DNA of 64,000 nt from an uncultured SAR86 cluster bacterium (GCA_902594515.1 CACJML010000001.1:1-64000); one strand, 5' to 3'; shown: positions 41,836-51,339, numbered from the stretch's first letter. Numbers and translations: made by a program. Notes: a model not told the origin generated them from the sequence alone.

Positions 41836-43272
41836 ATGAAAAATCATTTATTTTTAGCCTTCTCTATGCTTCTAATTTACTCATGCTCAGAGGGCATTGA
41901 AGTATCTCAATCCAGCACGGTTGATGCTGCAGTTAAATCTACTTCATTTGATAGGGATCCGTTTGAATCTAATTACAAGCCACTTGCATCGGAGAGAACA
42001 TTAATTAAGTCTGTGAATCTTTATGATGGTCTCGGTAATGAGTTTTCAAACTTTGATGTGCTTTTTGATAATGGGATTATTGAAGAGATAGGGAAAGATA
42101 TTGTAGATGGCAATGCAACGATTATTGATGCTAAGGGCAAATGGTTAACACCAGGTATTATCGATATTCATTCTCACATGGGGGTTTATCCTGCTCCAGG
42201 CGTAAGAACAAGCTCAGATGGTAATGAGGCAACCAGCCCAATAACAGCAGAGGTATGGGCCGAGCACTCTGTTTGGACACAAGATCCTCAATTTTCTCTT
42301 GCCTTAAAAGGCGGCGTTACAGCTTTTCATGTTCTTCCAGGTTCGGCTAACCTGATGGGTGGAAGAGGAGCAACGTTTAAGAACATACCAAGAAATACAA
42401 TTCATGACATGAAATTCCCGGGTGCACCTCACTCTTTAAAAATGGCTTGTGGTGAGAATCCAAAGAGAGTTTATGGTAATCGAGGGTCAGCACCTTCAAC
42501 CAGAATGGGAAATATGGCAGGTTATAGAAAAGCTTGGATCAATGCGTCTGACTATCAAAGACGAAAAAATGAATACACCTCTAAATCAGATGAAGCTAAG
42601 GAGCTTATCGATCCGCCTAAAAGAAACTTAGAGCTGGATACTCTTGCTGGTGTACTTGATGGAGAAATATTGGTTCAAAATCATTGTTACAGAGCTGATG
42701 AGATGGCAATGATGATAGAAATGTCGAAAGAGTTTGATTATAAAATTACTGCATTTCATCATGCTGTTGAGGCATATAAGATTGCTGATCTGCTAGCAGA
42801 TGAGGGTATTTGTGGGGCTTTATGGGCTGATTGGTGGGGATTCAAACATGAGGCCTACGACATGGTTCCAGCCAATATTGCTATTGTAGATCAAGCAAGA
42901 GGTGGCAAAGGATGTGCCATCGTACATTCAGATGATGAGGTTGGTATTCAGCATCTCAATCAAGAGGCTGCAAAAGCTTTATCTGCTGGATTAAGAGCTG
43001 GCTATGAAATCAGCAAGGCTCGTGCAATTAAATGGATTACAAGCAATCCAGCAAAAGCAGCCGGAATTTTGGATCAAACAGGCACTATTGAGATTGGGAA
43101 AGATGCCGATTTAGTTATTTGGAGCAAAAATCCATTTAGTGTTTATGCGTTGGCGGAATATGTATTTATTGATGGGGCTGAAGCTTTTGTTAGAGGAGAA
43201 AAGCAAACACAGCCAGTTACTGATTTTGACTTAGGTATTATCAATCCATCTGATGAGAGGGCATCATTATGA
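41836..43272 (+). CDS. Amidohydrolase-family lipoprotein, metal site intact
   Basis: Amidohydrolase of 478 residues from ATG 41836 (an in-frame TTG at 41821 is less likely). The N-terminus is a lipoprotein signal (MKNHLFLAFSMLLIYSC) with the lipobox cysteine near residue 17, so it should be anchored in the envelope, facing the periplasm or outside. The metal motif HSHMG follows TPGIIDI; further His residues occur in NHCYRAD and FHHAVEA, and an Asp in HSDDEVG. It resembles imidazolonepropionase-like/dipeptidase-like enzymes. The next gene, also amidohydrolase-like, overlaps by four bases, so the two form a pair. Substrate unknown. Confidence 0.85.
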   Translation: MKNHLFLAFSMLLIYSCSEGIEVSQSSTVDAAVKSTSFDRDPFESNYKPLASERTLIKSVNLYDGLGNEFSNFDVLFDNGIIEEIGKDIVDGNATIIDAKGKWLTPGIIDIHSHMGVYPAPGVRTSSDGNEATSPITAEVWAEHSVWTQDPQFSLALKGGVTAFHVLPGSANLMGGRGATFKNIPRNTIHDMKFPGAPHSLKMACGENPKRVYGNRGSAPSTRMGNMAGYRKAWINASDYQRRKNEYTSKSDEAKELIDPPKRNLELDTLAGVLDGEILVQNHCYRADEMAMMIEMSKEFDYKITAFHHAVEAYKIADLLADEGICGALWADWWGFKHEAYDMVPANIAIVDQARGGKGCAIVHSDDEVGIQHLNQEAAKALSAGLRAGYEISKARAIKWITSNPAKAAGILDQTGTIEIGKDADLVIWSKNPFSVYALAEYVFIDGAEAFVRGEKQTQPVTDFDLGIINPSDERASL

Positions 43273-44501
43273 AGCGATTAATCTTATTTGTAGTATTTTT
43301 ATCTTTTAATTTAACTGCTAACTCAATTTTGATTAAGTCCGGTCAAATCCATGATGGACAAGGCGATAGTTTCATAGGCGATATTTTAATTACTGATAAT
43401 AAAATAGTAGAAGTTGGTAAGTTTTTAAATTCATCATCGGCTAAAGTCATAGAAGCAAGAGGGAAGCCAGTTACTCCAGGACTTATTTCGCCCATAAGTA
43501 ACTTGGGGGTAGTAGAGATTAATGCCTTAGATGTTACTAATGATGATGAACCAGATTTTTTTGGACCAGGCTTCAGTGTCTTCAATGCCTTCAATCCTCA
43601 CTCCACACTGATTCCATGGAATAGAAGTAATGGTGTTACATCTTCGATTTCCACCCCCGGATATTCAAGCCACATTTTTAAGGGAATGGGATCTTTCTTC
43701 TTACTTGATGGGAATTTAGAAATCACAGGAGATCCGGATGTAGCAATGTATTCAAGAATTGGCGCAACAGGCGGCTCAAGAGCTGAAACTATTCAGATCA
43801 TGGAGTCAATGTTTGAATTAGCAAAAAATAAAGATGGGGTTGAGTTAGAAGATTTGCTGGAAACTACATTTGCAAGCTCTTTAGATATGCAGCTACAAGA
43901 TATTGAAGCTCTAGCAAGAGTGGTTAATAAAGAAATACCTTTGGTTCTAGAGGTGAATCGAGCATCAGACATACTTCAGGCATTGCGTCTTAAAAAAGAA
44001 TTTGATCTTGATTTAGTTTTAATGAGTGTTGAAGAAGCACCATTGGTTTTAGATCAGATTCTGGCATCAGGGGTCTCAGTAATTATTGATCCTATGGATA
44101 ATATTCCGGATTCATTTGATGAGTTAGCTTCAAATATTAAGTTGGGTGGAATTTTAAGTAATGCTGGCATCAAGGTCATGTTTAGTACCCAAAGGAGCCA
44201 CAACTATCATTTAATGAGGCAAGGAGCTGGGAATGCGGTGGCACATGGCATGACTTATCAAGCAGGTATTTCTGGAATGACTAGCATTGTTGCTGATGTT
44301 TTTAATATTCAGGATAGAGGCTCCATTAAAGAAGGTTACTTTGCAGATATAGTAATTTGGAACGAAGATCCCTTAGAGCCCTCAGCTTATCCAACAACAG
44401 TGATAATAAATGGATCTGAAATCAGTTTGGAAACACGTGCTTCAAGATTAACCGAAAGGTATACAGACAAAAGGGATATACCCTCATCCTATAAGCACTA
44501 A
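43269..44501 (+). CDS. Amidohydrolase-like secreted protein without metal ligands
   Basis: Protein of 410 residues with a signal peptide (about 1-18, MKRLILFVVFLSFNLTAN). It keeps the amidohydrolase frame (IKSGQIHDGQGDSFIGDIL, ARGKPVTPGLI, and the final FADIVIWNEDPLE) but where the HxH metal pair should stand it has SPISNLGV, and later His ligands are not evident. It is probably catalytically dead or uses no metal. It overlaps the active-looking amidohydrolase gene upstream by four bases, which suggests a heteromeric pair with one catalytic and one structural subunit. It converges on yqeY with a four-base overlap. Confidence 0.8.
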   Translation: MKRLILFVVFLSFNLTANSILIKSGQIHDGQGDSFIGDILITDNKIVEVGKFLNSSSAKVIEARGKPVTPGLISPISNLGVVEINALDVTNDDEPDFFGPGFSVFNAFNPHSTLIPWNRSNGVTSSISTPGYSSHIFKGMGSFFLLDGNLEITGDPDVAMYSRIGATGGSRAETIQIMESMFELAKNKDGVELEDLLETTFASSLDMQLQDIEALARVVNKEIPLVLEVNRASDILQALRLKKEFDLDLVLMSVEEAPLVLDQILASGVSVIIDPMDNIPDSFDELASNIKLGGILSNAGIKVMFSTQRSHNYHLMRQGAGNAVAHGMTYQAGISGMTSIVADVFNIQDRGSIKEGYFADIVIWNEDPLEPSAYPTTVIINGSEISLETRASRLTERYTDKRDIPSSYKH

Positions 44502-44944
44502 TTGGATAGGGATGATTTAACAATTTGACTTACAAGACCCATATCAGCTTTGCCTTGTAATTCAGATTTGATGGCACCCATAACTTTACCCATATCTTGC
44601 ATGGAGGATGCTTGGGTTGAGTTAACAGCAGCTTCAACAATTTCGCGAATTTTATCTTCAGAAAGCTGCTCTGGTAGGTACTGCTTGATGACCTCTAGTT
44701 GATCTTTCTCTTTAGAAGCCAAGTCATCCCGACCGCCCTTTGTAAATTGTTCTATAGAGTCTTTTCGCTGTTTGACCATCTTGTTAATAATAGTCAGGAC
44801 GACCTCATCGGTTGCTTCGGCTTTTTCATCAATTTGATAGCGCTTAATTTCAGCAAGTAGCATTCTGAGTGTATCTCTTTCAAGCGCGCGCTTTTCAAGC
44901 ATTGCACTTTTAATGTCTTGATTGATTTGATCTAGTAGGGACAA
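44498..44944 (-). CDS. YqeY / GatB-tail domain protein
   Basis: Protein of 148 residues of the YqeY family, related to the C-terminal tRNA-binding tail of GatB. Recognised by the opening INQDIKSAMLEKRALERDTLRML (in parts), VKQRKDSIEQFTKGGRDDL, and the ending GKVMGAIKSELQGKADMGLVS. Function is uncertain; a role with tRNA-dependent amidation is inferred from the homology. It directly follows rpsU, a common arrangement in Pseudomonas-type genomes where dnaG and rpoD come next, but here they do not. Confidence 0.92.
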   Translation of the reverse strand: MSLLDQINQDIKSAMLEKRALERDTLRMLLAEIKRYQIDEKAEATDEVVLTIINKMVKQRKDSIEQFTKGGRDDLASKEKDQLEVIKQYLPEQLSEDKIREIVEAAVNSTQASSMQDMGKVMGAIKSELQGKADMGLVSQIVKSSLSN

Positions 44945-45163
44945 TTATCTGTAGGACCTTTGACGTGAAAAAGAAAATTTTCTATTTGATTTATGGGCAC
45001 GTTTCTTTGCTGCAGCCATTTTTCTTTTTCTCATCTCAGTTGGTTTTTCATAAAATTCACGTTTACGAATTTCAGGAACAATTCCTGCTTTTTCGCAAGC
45101 ACGTTTAAATTTTCGAAGACCAACGTCAAAGTATTCTGTGTCTTTTATTTTGATTGAAGGCAT
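44945..45163 (-). CDS. rpsU: 30S ribosomal protein S21
   Basis: Small basic ribosomal protein (72 residues) needed for initiation on some mRNAs. Family pattern [29 protein letters not shown] and the Lys/Arg-rich tail. It is followed by yqeY with no gap and is divergent from tsaD with about 50 bases between the start codons, the conserved rpsU/tsaD junction of gammaproteobacteria. Confidence 0.96.
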   Translation of the reverse strand: MPSIKIKDTEYFDVGLRKFKRACEKAGIVPEIRKREFYEKPTEMRKRKMAAAKKRAHKSNRKFSFSRQRSYR

Positions 45164-45215
45164 AATTAAGATGCGTAGTTTATGCTTTTTGGCATACTAT
45201 TGCAAAGAAAAAATT

Positions 45216-46226
45216 ATGGTTACCTTAGGTATTGAAACTTCATGTGATGAGACGGCTATTGCTCTTTATGACAGCAATTCTTCACAAATAATTGCTGAAA
45301 AAGTTTATTCTCAAATTGATTTGCATGCAGCTTATGGAGGCGTTGTACCTGAACTTGCATCTCGTGATCACTGTGCCAAGATCATCAACGTTTTGGATCA
45401 GTGCATGGCAGAGTTTGATTTAAAAAATATCGATCAAATTGCATATACTGCTGGACCAGGACTTATTGGCGCACTTTTAATCGGTGAGAATTTGGCACAC
45501 GGTCTCTCAGTCAGTCTTAATAAACCGGTTGTGCCTATTAATCACTTAGAGGCTCATTTACATGCTCCAAAAATTGATCAAAACATTCATTTGGATTTCC
45601 CATTTATCACTCTATTGGTTTCAGGTGGTCATAGCATGATTATTAAAGTCAATCAGCTTGGTGATTATGAATTATTAGGTGACACAAGAGATGATGCAGT
45701 AGGTGAGGCGTTTGATAAGGTTGCTAAGTTGTTAAATCTTGGTTATCCAGGAGGACCAATTCTTGAGAAAATTGCTATGCAAGGAGATTGCTCATCTTTT
45801 TCTTTTCCACAACCGATGGCTCACTCTAATGATTGCGATATGAGTTTTAGTGGTTTGAAGACAGCCGTTTTATATGCCGTTGAGAAGTTATCCACCATTA
45901 CTGATCAGCATCAGGCAGACATCGCTGCATCTTTTCAAGAGTCAGCAACTGAAATTCTGGTTAAAAAGATTGACTTCGCTTTATCAAAAAATCCTGTCAA
46001 AGATATTGTCTTGGCTGGAGGGGTCGCAGCTAACAAACTACTAAGATCAAAAATGGATTCTCTTGCTGATAAAAAAAATATTAATTTGCACTATCCGCCC
46101 CTTCGACATTGCACAGATAATGCGGCAATGGTTGCTTATCTAGGCTCATTATATTCTGAGATTTCATCATATAATTTAGTCTCATCGGTTAGACCTAGAT
46201 GGCCACTGCATGAGTTAAAGCTATGA
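45216..46226 (+). CDS. tsaD: tRNA N6-threonylcarbamoyladenosine synthase subunit TsaD
   Basis: Transfers threonylcarbamoyl to A37 of ANN-decoding tRNAs with TsaB and TsaE. I choose ATG 45216, which gives the canonical start MVTLGIETSCDETAIALY and 336 residues; the frame extends upstream to 45138, but that would overlap rpsU. The metal-binding HLEAHLHAP (two His), the VSGGHS nucleotide loop and DDAVGEAFDKVAKLL are intact. It precedes folB and folK with four-base overlaps, so it is co-expressed with folate genes. Confidence 0.96.
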   Translation: MVTLGIETSCDETAIALYDSNSSQIIAEKVYSQIDLHAAYGGVVPELASRDHCAKIINVLDQCMAEFDLKNIDQIAYTAGPGLIGALLIGENLAHGLSVSLNKPVVPINHLEAHLHAPKIDQNIHLDFPFITLLVSGGHSMIIKVNQLGDYELLGDTRDDAVGEAFDKVAKLLNLGYPGGPILEKIAMQGDCSSFSFPQPMAHSNDCDMSFSGLKTAVLYAVEKLSTITDQHQADIAASFQESATEILVKKIDFALSKNPVKDIVLAGGVAANKLLRSKMDSLADKKNINLHYPPLRHCTDNAAMVAYLGSLYSEISSYNLVSSVRPRWPLHELKL

Positions 46227-46570
46227 AAGACACTATATACATTAGAGATCTAAGAGTTGAAACCATCATTGGAATCTTTGGCTGGGAAAGAGAGGTTAGG
46301 CAGCAAATCAGCATGGATCTAGATTTTGAATTTGATGTCTCAGTACCTGGTAAAAGTGATTCAATTGACGATACTTTGGATTACAAAAAAATAACCAAGT
46401 CTTTAATTGCCTTTATTGAGAGCTCCGACTATAAATTAATTGAAGCCTTGGGTGAGGGCATAGTGGATCATTTAAAATCTAAATTCGGTATTAAAAAAGT
46501 TAAGCTTAGGCTCTCGAAACCAGGAGCATTAAGGTTTTCTAAAGATGTCGGTATTATGATCGAAAGATGA
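46223..46570 (+). CDS. folB: Dihydroneopterin aldolase FolB
   Basis: Folate synthesis: cleaves dihydroneopterin to 6-hydroxymethyl-dihydropterin. Family blocks: LRVETIIGIFGWEREVRQ, SIDDTLDYKKI, and the active lysine region KLRLSKPGALRFSKDVGI. Length 115 is normal. It overlaps tsaD and folK by four bases each, so the tsaD-folB-folK trio is likely one transcript. Confidence 0.94.
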   Translation: MKDTIYIRDLRVETIIGIFGWEREVRQQISMDLDFEFDVSVPGKSDSIDDTLDYKKITKSLIAFIESSDYKLIEALGEGIVDHLKSKFGIKKVKLRLSKPGALRFSKDVGIMIER

Positions 46571-47013
46571 AATCTTTTTTTCTTTCTTTGGGTAGCAACA
46601 TAGATCCAATTTCTAACCTGAATTCAGCAATTAATCATTTAAAAAATATTGGCATAGAAATTAGCTGTTCAAACTTTTACAAATCACCCTCTGAAGGATT
46701 TGAGGGAGAGGACTTTATTAACTGCGCTTTAGGTATGAAAAGCAAACTAGACTTCGATGATTTAAATAAAGAATTAAAAAAAATAGAAAATCTTCTTAAA
46801 CGCGACAGATCCCAGCCAAAATTTAGTTCTAGGACAATAGATATTGATATCATTTTAGTTGTTGCAGATGAAGATATTCAATTTGTTAGTGATGAGCTCG
46901 AAAAATATAATTTTGTTGGAATTCCGATTAATGAAATTATTTCACCTAATTTATCGGATAAGCTCAGCATCAATCAAGATGACTCCAACTTAGAAAAAGT
47001 AACTTCAGACTGA
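46567..47013 (+). CDS. folK: HPPK, 2-amino-4-hydroxy-6-hydroxymethyldihydropteridine diphosphokinase
   Basis: Adds pyrophosphate from ATP to the FolB product, giving the substrate of dihydropteroate synthase. Signatures: FLSLGSNID at the start, KRDRSQPKFSSRTIDIDIIL in parts (RDRS, the Mg aspartates in DIDII). Length 148 is slightly short but complete. Its stop abuts the phosphotransferase stop on the other strand with no gap. Confidence 0.93.
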   Translation: MKSFFLSLGSNIDPISNLNSAINHLKNIGIEISCSNFYKSPSEGFEGEDFINCALGMKSKLDFDDLNKELKKIENLLKRDRSQPKFSSRTIDIDIILVVADEDIQFVSDELEKYNFVGIPINEIISPNLSDKLSINQDDSNLEKVTSD

Positions 47014-48057
47014 TTAACCGTACTCTTTAAGTACATTATTCCAGGCTGCCTCAGAGAGAGGGTAGACTTGCATACCTCTCTCTTCTGCATGTTTGCTTGT
47101 GGCTGTGCCATCTCTAACTCTACCTAGGATACCTTGCAGGATAGCGGCGATTTTAAATATATTAAAGATAATGTAAAACTCCCAGTGCTTATTAAGATCC
47201 TTTCCAGTTCTCATGGCATACATATCCATGTACTCCTTCTCTGATGGAATTCCAGACTCTTTACAGTAGTTTTCATCTTGGAGTTGTGGGAGGGTTCTCC
47301 AATTAAGACAATGATAATTAAAATCTGCTATGGGATGTCCAAGAGTTGATAACTCCCAATCAAGAACGCCAATCACTTCGTGATTATCATTGAAGATCAT
47401 GTTATCTAAACGGTAGTCCCCATGAACAATAGACGTTTCATCATCATCAGGAATATTTTTTGGTAACCATTCTATTAAATTGTTCATAGCCTCTATATCA
47501 TCGGTTTGTGATGCAAGATATTGCTTTGTCCAAGTCGAAACTTGACGAGCAACATAGTTGCCATGTTTGCCATAATCACTGAGACCAATGTATTCAAAAT
47601 TTACTTGATGCAATGCACTAATAACTTTATTTTTACTATCATAAATTGCTCTTCTGATTTTTGGATTAAAGTCCTCAAGCAATAAATCCCAATAAATATT
47701 TCCATCCAAAAATTCCATAACAAAGAATGATGTACCAATAATTTTTTCATCTTCACAGAGACCAAATGTCCTAGGAACTGGCACGTCAGTAGAATTTAAT
47801 GCAGTTATAACCTTATATTCTCGATCTACCGCATGGGCAGAAGGTAATAATTTTCCGGGTGGCTTTCTTCTGAGAACAAACTTTTTATTAGCAGTTGTAA
47901 TTTTGTAAGTGGGATTGGATTGGCCACCTTTAAATTGTTCAATTTTCTCAATGGAGCCAAATTCAGAAAGATTTTTAGAAAACCATTCATGCAAACCCTG
48001 CTCGTCAAATCTTAGCTTTTGATCTACAGCTTTAGTACCTGAAAATAAATCATCCAT
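47014..48057 (-). CDS. APH-type phosphotransferase, ACAD10/11-like
   Basis: Protein of 347 residues with an aminoglycoside-phosphotransferase-like kinase fold: the nucleotide segment FVLRRKPPGKLLPSAHAVDRE, the catalytic loop HGDYRLDN and the metal aspartate in VLDWELSTLGHPIADF. This set matches the kinase domain of mammalian ACAD10/ACAD11, which phosphorylates 4-hydroxy fatty acids. A comparable bacterial role is plausible, but no acyl-CoA dehydrogenase is adjacent. It starts one base from the pteridine reductase-like gene on the same strand and is convergent with folK. Confidence 0.88.
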   Translation of the reverse strand: MDDLFSGTKAVDQKLRFDEQGLHEWFSKNLSEFGSIEKIEQFKGGQSNPTYKITTANKKFVLRRKPPGKLLPSAHAVDREYKVITALNSTDVPVPRTFGLCEDEKIIGTSFFVMEFLDGNIYWDLLLEDFNPKIRRAIYDSKNKVISALHQVNFEYIGLSDYGKHGNYVARQVSTWTKQYLASQTDDIEAMNNLIEWLPKNIPDDDETSIVHGDYRLDNMIFNDNHEVIGVLDWELSTLGHPIADFNYHCLNWRTLPQLQDENYCKESGIPSEKEYMDMYAMRTGKDLNKHWEFYIIFNIFKIAAILQGILGRVRDGTATSKHAEERGMQVYPLSEAAWNNVLKEYG

Positions 48058-48785
48058 CAGCCAATTGATCTCCCACCATCTACATTGATTGTTTGACCTG
48101 TAATATAAGGCGAATTAATTAAAAATAAAACCGCCTCAGCTATATCTTTTTCATTTCCCATTCTGTTAAGCGGGATTTTTCTAAGTATTTTCTTTTTTAC
48201 ATCCTCAGACCATTCAACACCTGGTGGCTCTAATATTGCGCCCGGTGCTACAGCATTTACTTTTATGGCAGGAGCAAGATCTCTTGCAAATACTTTGGTA
48301 ATAGCCTCAAGACCAGCTTTAGCAGCAATGTAAATGGCATGATTAGGCAAACCTTTTTCAATATTCATATCAGTAATATTAATAATATTGCCATGATTTT
48401 TCTTGAGCTCATCAGCCAAGCCATCAATTAAAAAAAGCGGCGCTTTTAGATTACTATTAATTAATTTTTCCCAATTGTTTTCATTTATTTCCCCAAGCGG
48501 GGTAGGGAAGAATGTTGAGGCATTATTGATAAGAGCATCAACTCTTGAATGCCATTTGATGGTCTCTACTATCAGCCTTTTTACATCTTCTGCATTATCA
48601 AGATCCGCTTGAATTAATTGAACTGAATTTTCTCTTTGCTCATTCATTTCATTTGCAAACAGTTCAGCCTCAGGCTGGGAGGAGCGATAATGGATAATTA
48701 AATCCCAATCCTCACTCCATAGGAGTTTAGCAATTTCCAAGCCAATTCTCTTGGCACCGCCAGTGATCAGCGCAACTTTATTCAT
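48057..48785 (-). CDS. folM: Pteridine reductase-like SDR (FolM type)
   Basis: Short-chain reductase of 242 residues with the GGAKRIG nucleotide motif (arginine after the glycine loop is typical of NADPH-using pteridine reductases), NNAST near 90, and catalytic Y154 and K158-type YIAAK. It is near folB-folK, which supports dihydrofolate/dihydromonapterin or pteridine reduction. Genes beside it (cca upstream, phosphotransferase downstream) overlap or abut. The call FolM is by motif and context; other SDR substrates are possible. Confidence 0.75.
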   Translation of the reverse strand: MNKVALITGGAKRIGLEIAKLLWSEDWDLIIHYRSSQPEAELFANEMNEQRENSVQLIQADLDNAEDVKRLIVETIKWHSRVDALINNASTFFPTPLGEINENNWEKLINSNLKAPLFLIDGLADELKKNHGNIINITDMNIEKGLPNHAIYIAAKAGLEAITKVFARDLAPAIKVNAVAPGAILEPPGVEWSEDVKKKILRKIPLNRMGNEKDIAEAVLFLINSPYITGQTINVDGGRSIG

Positions 48786-49789
48786 AACTTACCCACCAAG
48801 TCCTTTATTAACTTAATTTTTTCGTTTTTTCTCTCACTCGGATCTAATTTTTCAAGCTCTGCAAAATTAATATCCTTATATAAATACACAATCTTCGTGA
48901 TTAGTTTTTGATCCATGCATTCTAGTCCTAAGGATACAATCCTCATAATATATTCTTCATTTCTTAGGATTCTAAGAGAGTCAATATTATCGATAAGAAT
49001 ATTATCGATCTTTATATTAGCAAGTTGTCTGGCTAGACTTATAAGTTTTTTAATCTTGCTCGGCAGTGGGATTTGATTAAAATCATTGAAATGATTTAGG
49101 CACGACAGCTCCACCCATCTAAGATCTGAACTCGTAGCACTAAAACTATCAATTGAGTTGATATCTTTTAGCCATGGCTTATCAAGTTTATTCTCAACCA
49201 CAAAATTAAAAAATTTTTCAGGGAAATGGTTTTGCATTGCTTTATCTATTTCAGCAAATACTCTGTCACCTGAAAGATAGTTTAATTCCCCAGAGTCTAA
49301 GATTTTCTTAACAATGGCTTTAAGTTGTGGAGTTATTGAAAAATCTGAAATGTGTTTATAACTAAGAAACCTTCCGAGTCTTATAGCTCTTAGCGGGTCT
49401 TCACAAAACGCATCGGAAACATTTCTAAGTTTTTTATTGAACAAATCGTCCTGACCATTAAAGGGATCAATAAGTTTGCCCTGACTATCTTTAGCAATAG
49501 CATTGATTGTAAGATCTCTTCTTAGCAAATCATCTTCAAGTGTTACTGAGGGATCATAGTAAAACTTAAACCCATGATAGCCCTTGCCAGATTTTCTTTC
49601 AGTTCTTGCAAGTGCGTATTCTTCTTTTGTATCCGGATGAAGAAAAACAGGAAAGTCCTTACCAATTGGTTTAAATCCAGCCTCGATCATTTCTTCTGGA
49701 GAAGAACCAACAACAACCCAATCTTTGTCATGAGGCTCCACTCCAAGTAGCTCATCTCTGACGCTTCCACCAACCTGATAAGTCTTCAT
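48782..49789 (-). CDS. cca: CCA-adding tRNA nucleotidyltransferase, without HD domain
   Basis: Adds or repairs the 3'-CCA end of tRNAs. The polymerase head shows GGSVRDELLG and the catalytic aspartates DKDWVVVG, followed by RRDLTINAIAKD and RFLSYKH. At 335 residues it is shorter than E. coli Cca (412), and I see no C-terminal HD hydrolase motif, so the protein may lack the phosphatase activities of the longer form. It overlaps apaH by four bases and the FolM-like gene by four. Confidence 0.93.
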   Translation of the reverse strand: MKTYQVGGSVRDELLGVEPHDKDWVVVGSSPEEMIEAGFKPIGKDFPVFLHPDTKEEYALARTERKSGKGYHGFKFYYDPSVTLEDDLLRRDLTINAIAKDSQGKLIDPFNGQDDLFNKKLRNVSDAFCEDPLRAIRLGRFLSYKHISDFSITPQLKAIVKKILDSGELNYLSGDRVFAEIDKAMQNHFPEKFFNFVVENKLDKPWLKDINSIDSFSATSSDLRWVELSCLNHFNDFNQIPLPSKIKKLISLARQLANIKIDNILIDNIDSLRILRNEEYIMRIVSLGLECMDQKLITKIVYLYKDINFAELEKLDPSERKNEKIKLIKDLVGKL

Positions 49790-50578
49790 GTTTTTTTTAC
49801 TTGGAAGAATGTTTCATCGTCTAGCCTAAAAGCTGTTAGCTTTCCGCCCCAAACACATGCAGTATCAAGACCGATGAATTGCTTATTTAGAGTCTTGCCA
49901 TTCAATGCAGCCCAATGACCAAAGATAATTCTTTTATTTTCATCAAGATTCCAATGTTGGAACCATTTCTTGAATTTCATTTTACTAAAAAGACCATTTG
50001 ATTCTAAATCCATCCTGCCAGAGGCATTACAAAACCTCATTCTTGTGAGGTAGTTTAATGTAACTCTATCAAGCTCCTCATCATTAAGTTTGTTATTCCA
50101 AGTATTGGGTTTATTTCCCCAAGCATGTTGTACGAATTGCTCAGGATTATTTTTAAGATTTTTGCTAAGTCTTTTAGCAAAAACTTTAGTATCTTTAATT
50201 GACCAAGAAGGTGGAATTCCAGCGTGAACAATAATGAACTCTTTACCATTCAGTTTTTTTGAAATTAGAAAAGGCTTCTTAACAAGCCATTGTAAAAATT
50301 TTTTATTATTTTTATGTGCGCAAATATTCTTTAAACGTTTGGGTGATTTTTTTCCTAATAAGCTTTTTATTAAAAAAACATCATGATTTCCCAGAACAGT
50401 ATCAATTGATTTTTCCTTCATGCAAAACTCTAAAACTTCAAGAGATTGATTACCACGGTTGACCAAATCTCCAGTAAAAAATAATTGAATCTTTTGAAGG
50501 ATTAAATGAAATTTTTTTTAATAATTTTTTGAGTTCGTCAAAGCAACCATGAACGTCGCCAATCACATAAGTACTCAT
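49786..50578 (-). CDS. apaH: Diadenosine tetraphosphatase ApaH, frameshifted as shown
   Basis: Hydrolyses Ap4A to two ADP (symmetrical). ATG 50578 gives MSTYVIGDVHGCFDEL with the metallophosphatase GDxHG motif, but the frame breaks near 50476-50481, an A6 run on the plus strand. Removing one base there restores DSIIFTGDLVNRG and joins the remaining 226-residue open frame (from 50466), giving 263 residues, the family length (about 270). The downstream part has GNHD, HAGIPPSW and FGHWAALNG. The ATG overlaps the ksgA stop (ATGA), as in the conserved operon. Either a sequencing error, a true mutation or a slippage site; see findings. Confidence 0.85.
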
Positions 50579-51339
50579 TTGATCATTTTAAATAATTCTT
50601 TGTATTGATCGAGTGTTATTTCTTCAGGTCTTTTCTTGAAATGCTCCAAACCGAAGTCAGCGTCAAGCAATAGATCCTTTAAATTATTTTTTAGACTTTT
50701 TCTTTTAGATTGAAAACAAACATCAATAAATTTTGAGAAACTATGAAAATCTGCTTTCTTAACAATGGGATTCTTCAAAGGCGTCATTCTAATAAATGAA
50801 GACATAACTTTTGGCTTTATATCAAAAGCACTTGGATCAATTTCGAAAAGTGATTCATTAAAAAAAAGCACTTGTGACTTAATGGATATCTTGCTCCATG
50901 ATTTATCTCCTGGTTTTGCGCATAGCCTATCTGCAAATTCTTTTTGAACCATAAAATGTAAATCTTTGGGATTAACCTTGCTGGTTAAGATTTTGATGAT
51001 AATTTGTGATGCAATGTTATATGGGAGGTTGCCAATAACTTTTACGTTCTCTGGCAGGCTCTCGAAATCAAATCTTAATATATCTTGGGAAATCAGGTTA
51101 ATTTGTTGACTTCCATATTTCTTTAAAAGAAATTCTATATTTTCGTTATCAATTTCTACTGCACTGTAATTATTGATTGCCTCTACAAAGCCATCGGTTA
51201 TAGCGCCATGACCAGGACCAATTTCAAGATAAGGAAGCTGATGATCCAAGCCAATGCTTTTGATAATTTTATGAATGGTAACCGGATCAATTAAGTAGTT
51301 TTGACCAAATTTTTTACGTTTCTTTCTATCAATCATCAA
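50575..51339 (-). CDS. rsmA: 16S rRNA dimethyladenosine transferase (KsgA/RsmA)
   Basis: Dimethylates two adjacent adenosines near the 3' end of 16S rRNA (A1518/A1519 in E. coli). Motifs: KKFGQNYLIDP at the start, SAM loop IGPGHGAITDG, catalytic NLPYNIAS and MVQKEFADR. Length 254 is normal for the family. It overlaps pdxA upstream and apaH downstream by four bases each. Confidence 0.96.
   Translation of the reverse strand: MMIDRKKRKKFGQNYLIDPVTIHKIIKSIGLDHQLPYLEIGPGHGAITDGFVEAINNYSAVEIDNENIEFLLKKYGSQQINLISQDILRFDFESLPENVKVIGNLPYNIASQIIIKILTSKVNPKDLHFMVQKEFADRLCAKPGDKSWSKISIKSQVLFFNESLFEIDPSAFDIKPKVMSSFIRMTPLKNPIVKKADFHSFSKFIDVCFQSKRKSLKNNLKDLLLDADFGLEHFKKRPEEITLDQYKELFKMIK

Noticed and set aside
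48057-48785. Plain FabG-type ketoacyl reductase
   Set aside because: The GGAKRIG motif and the location near folate genes fit a pteridine reductase better, though this remains a judgement.
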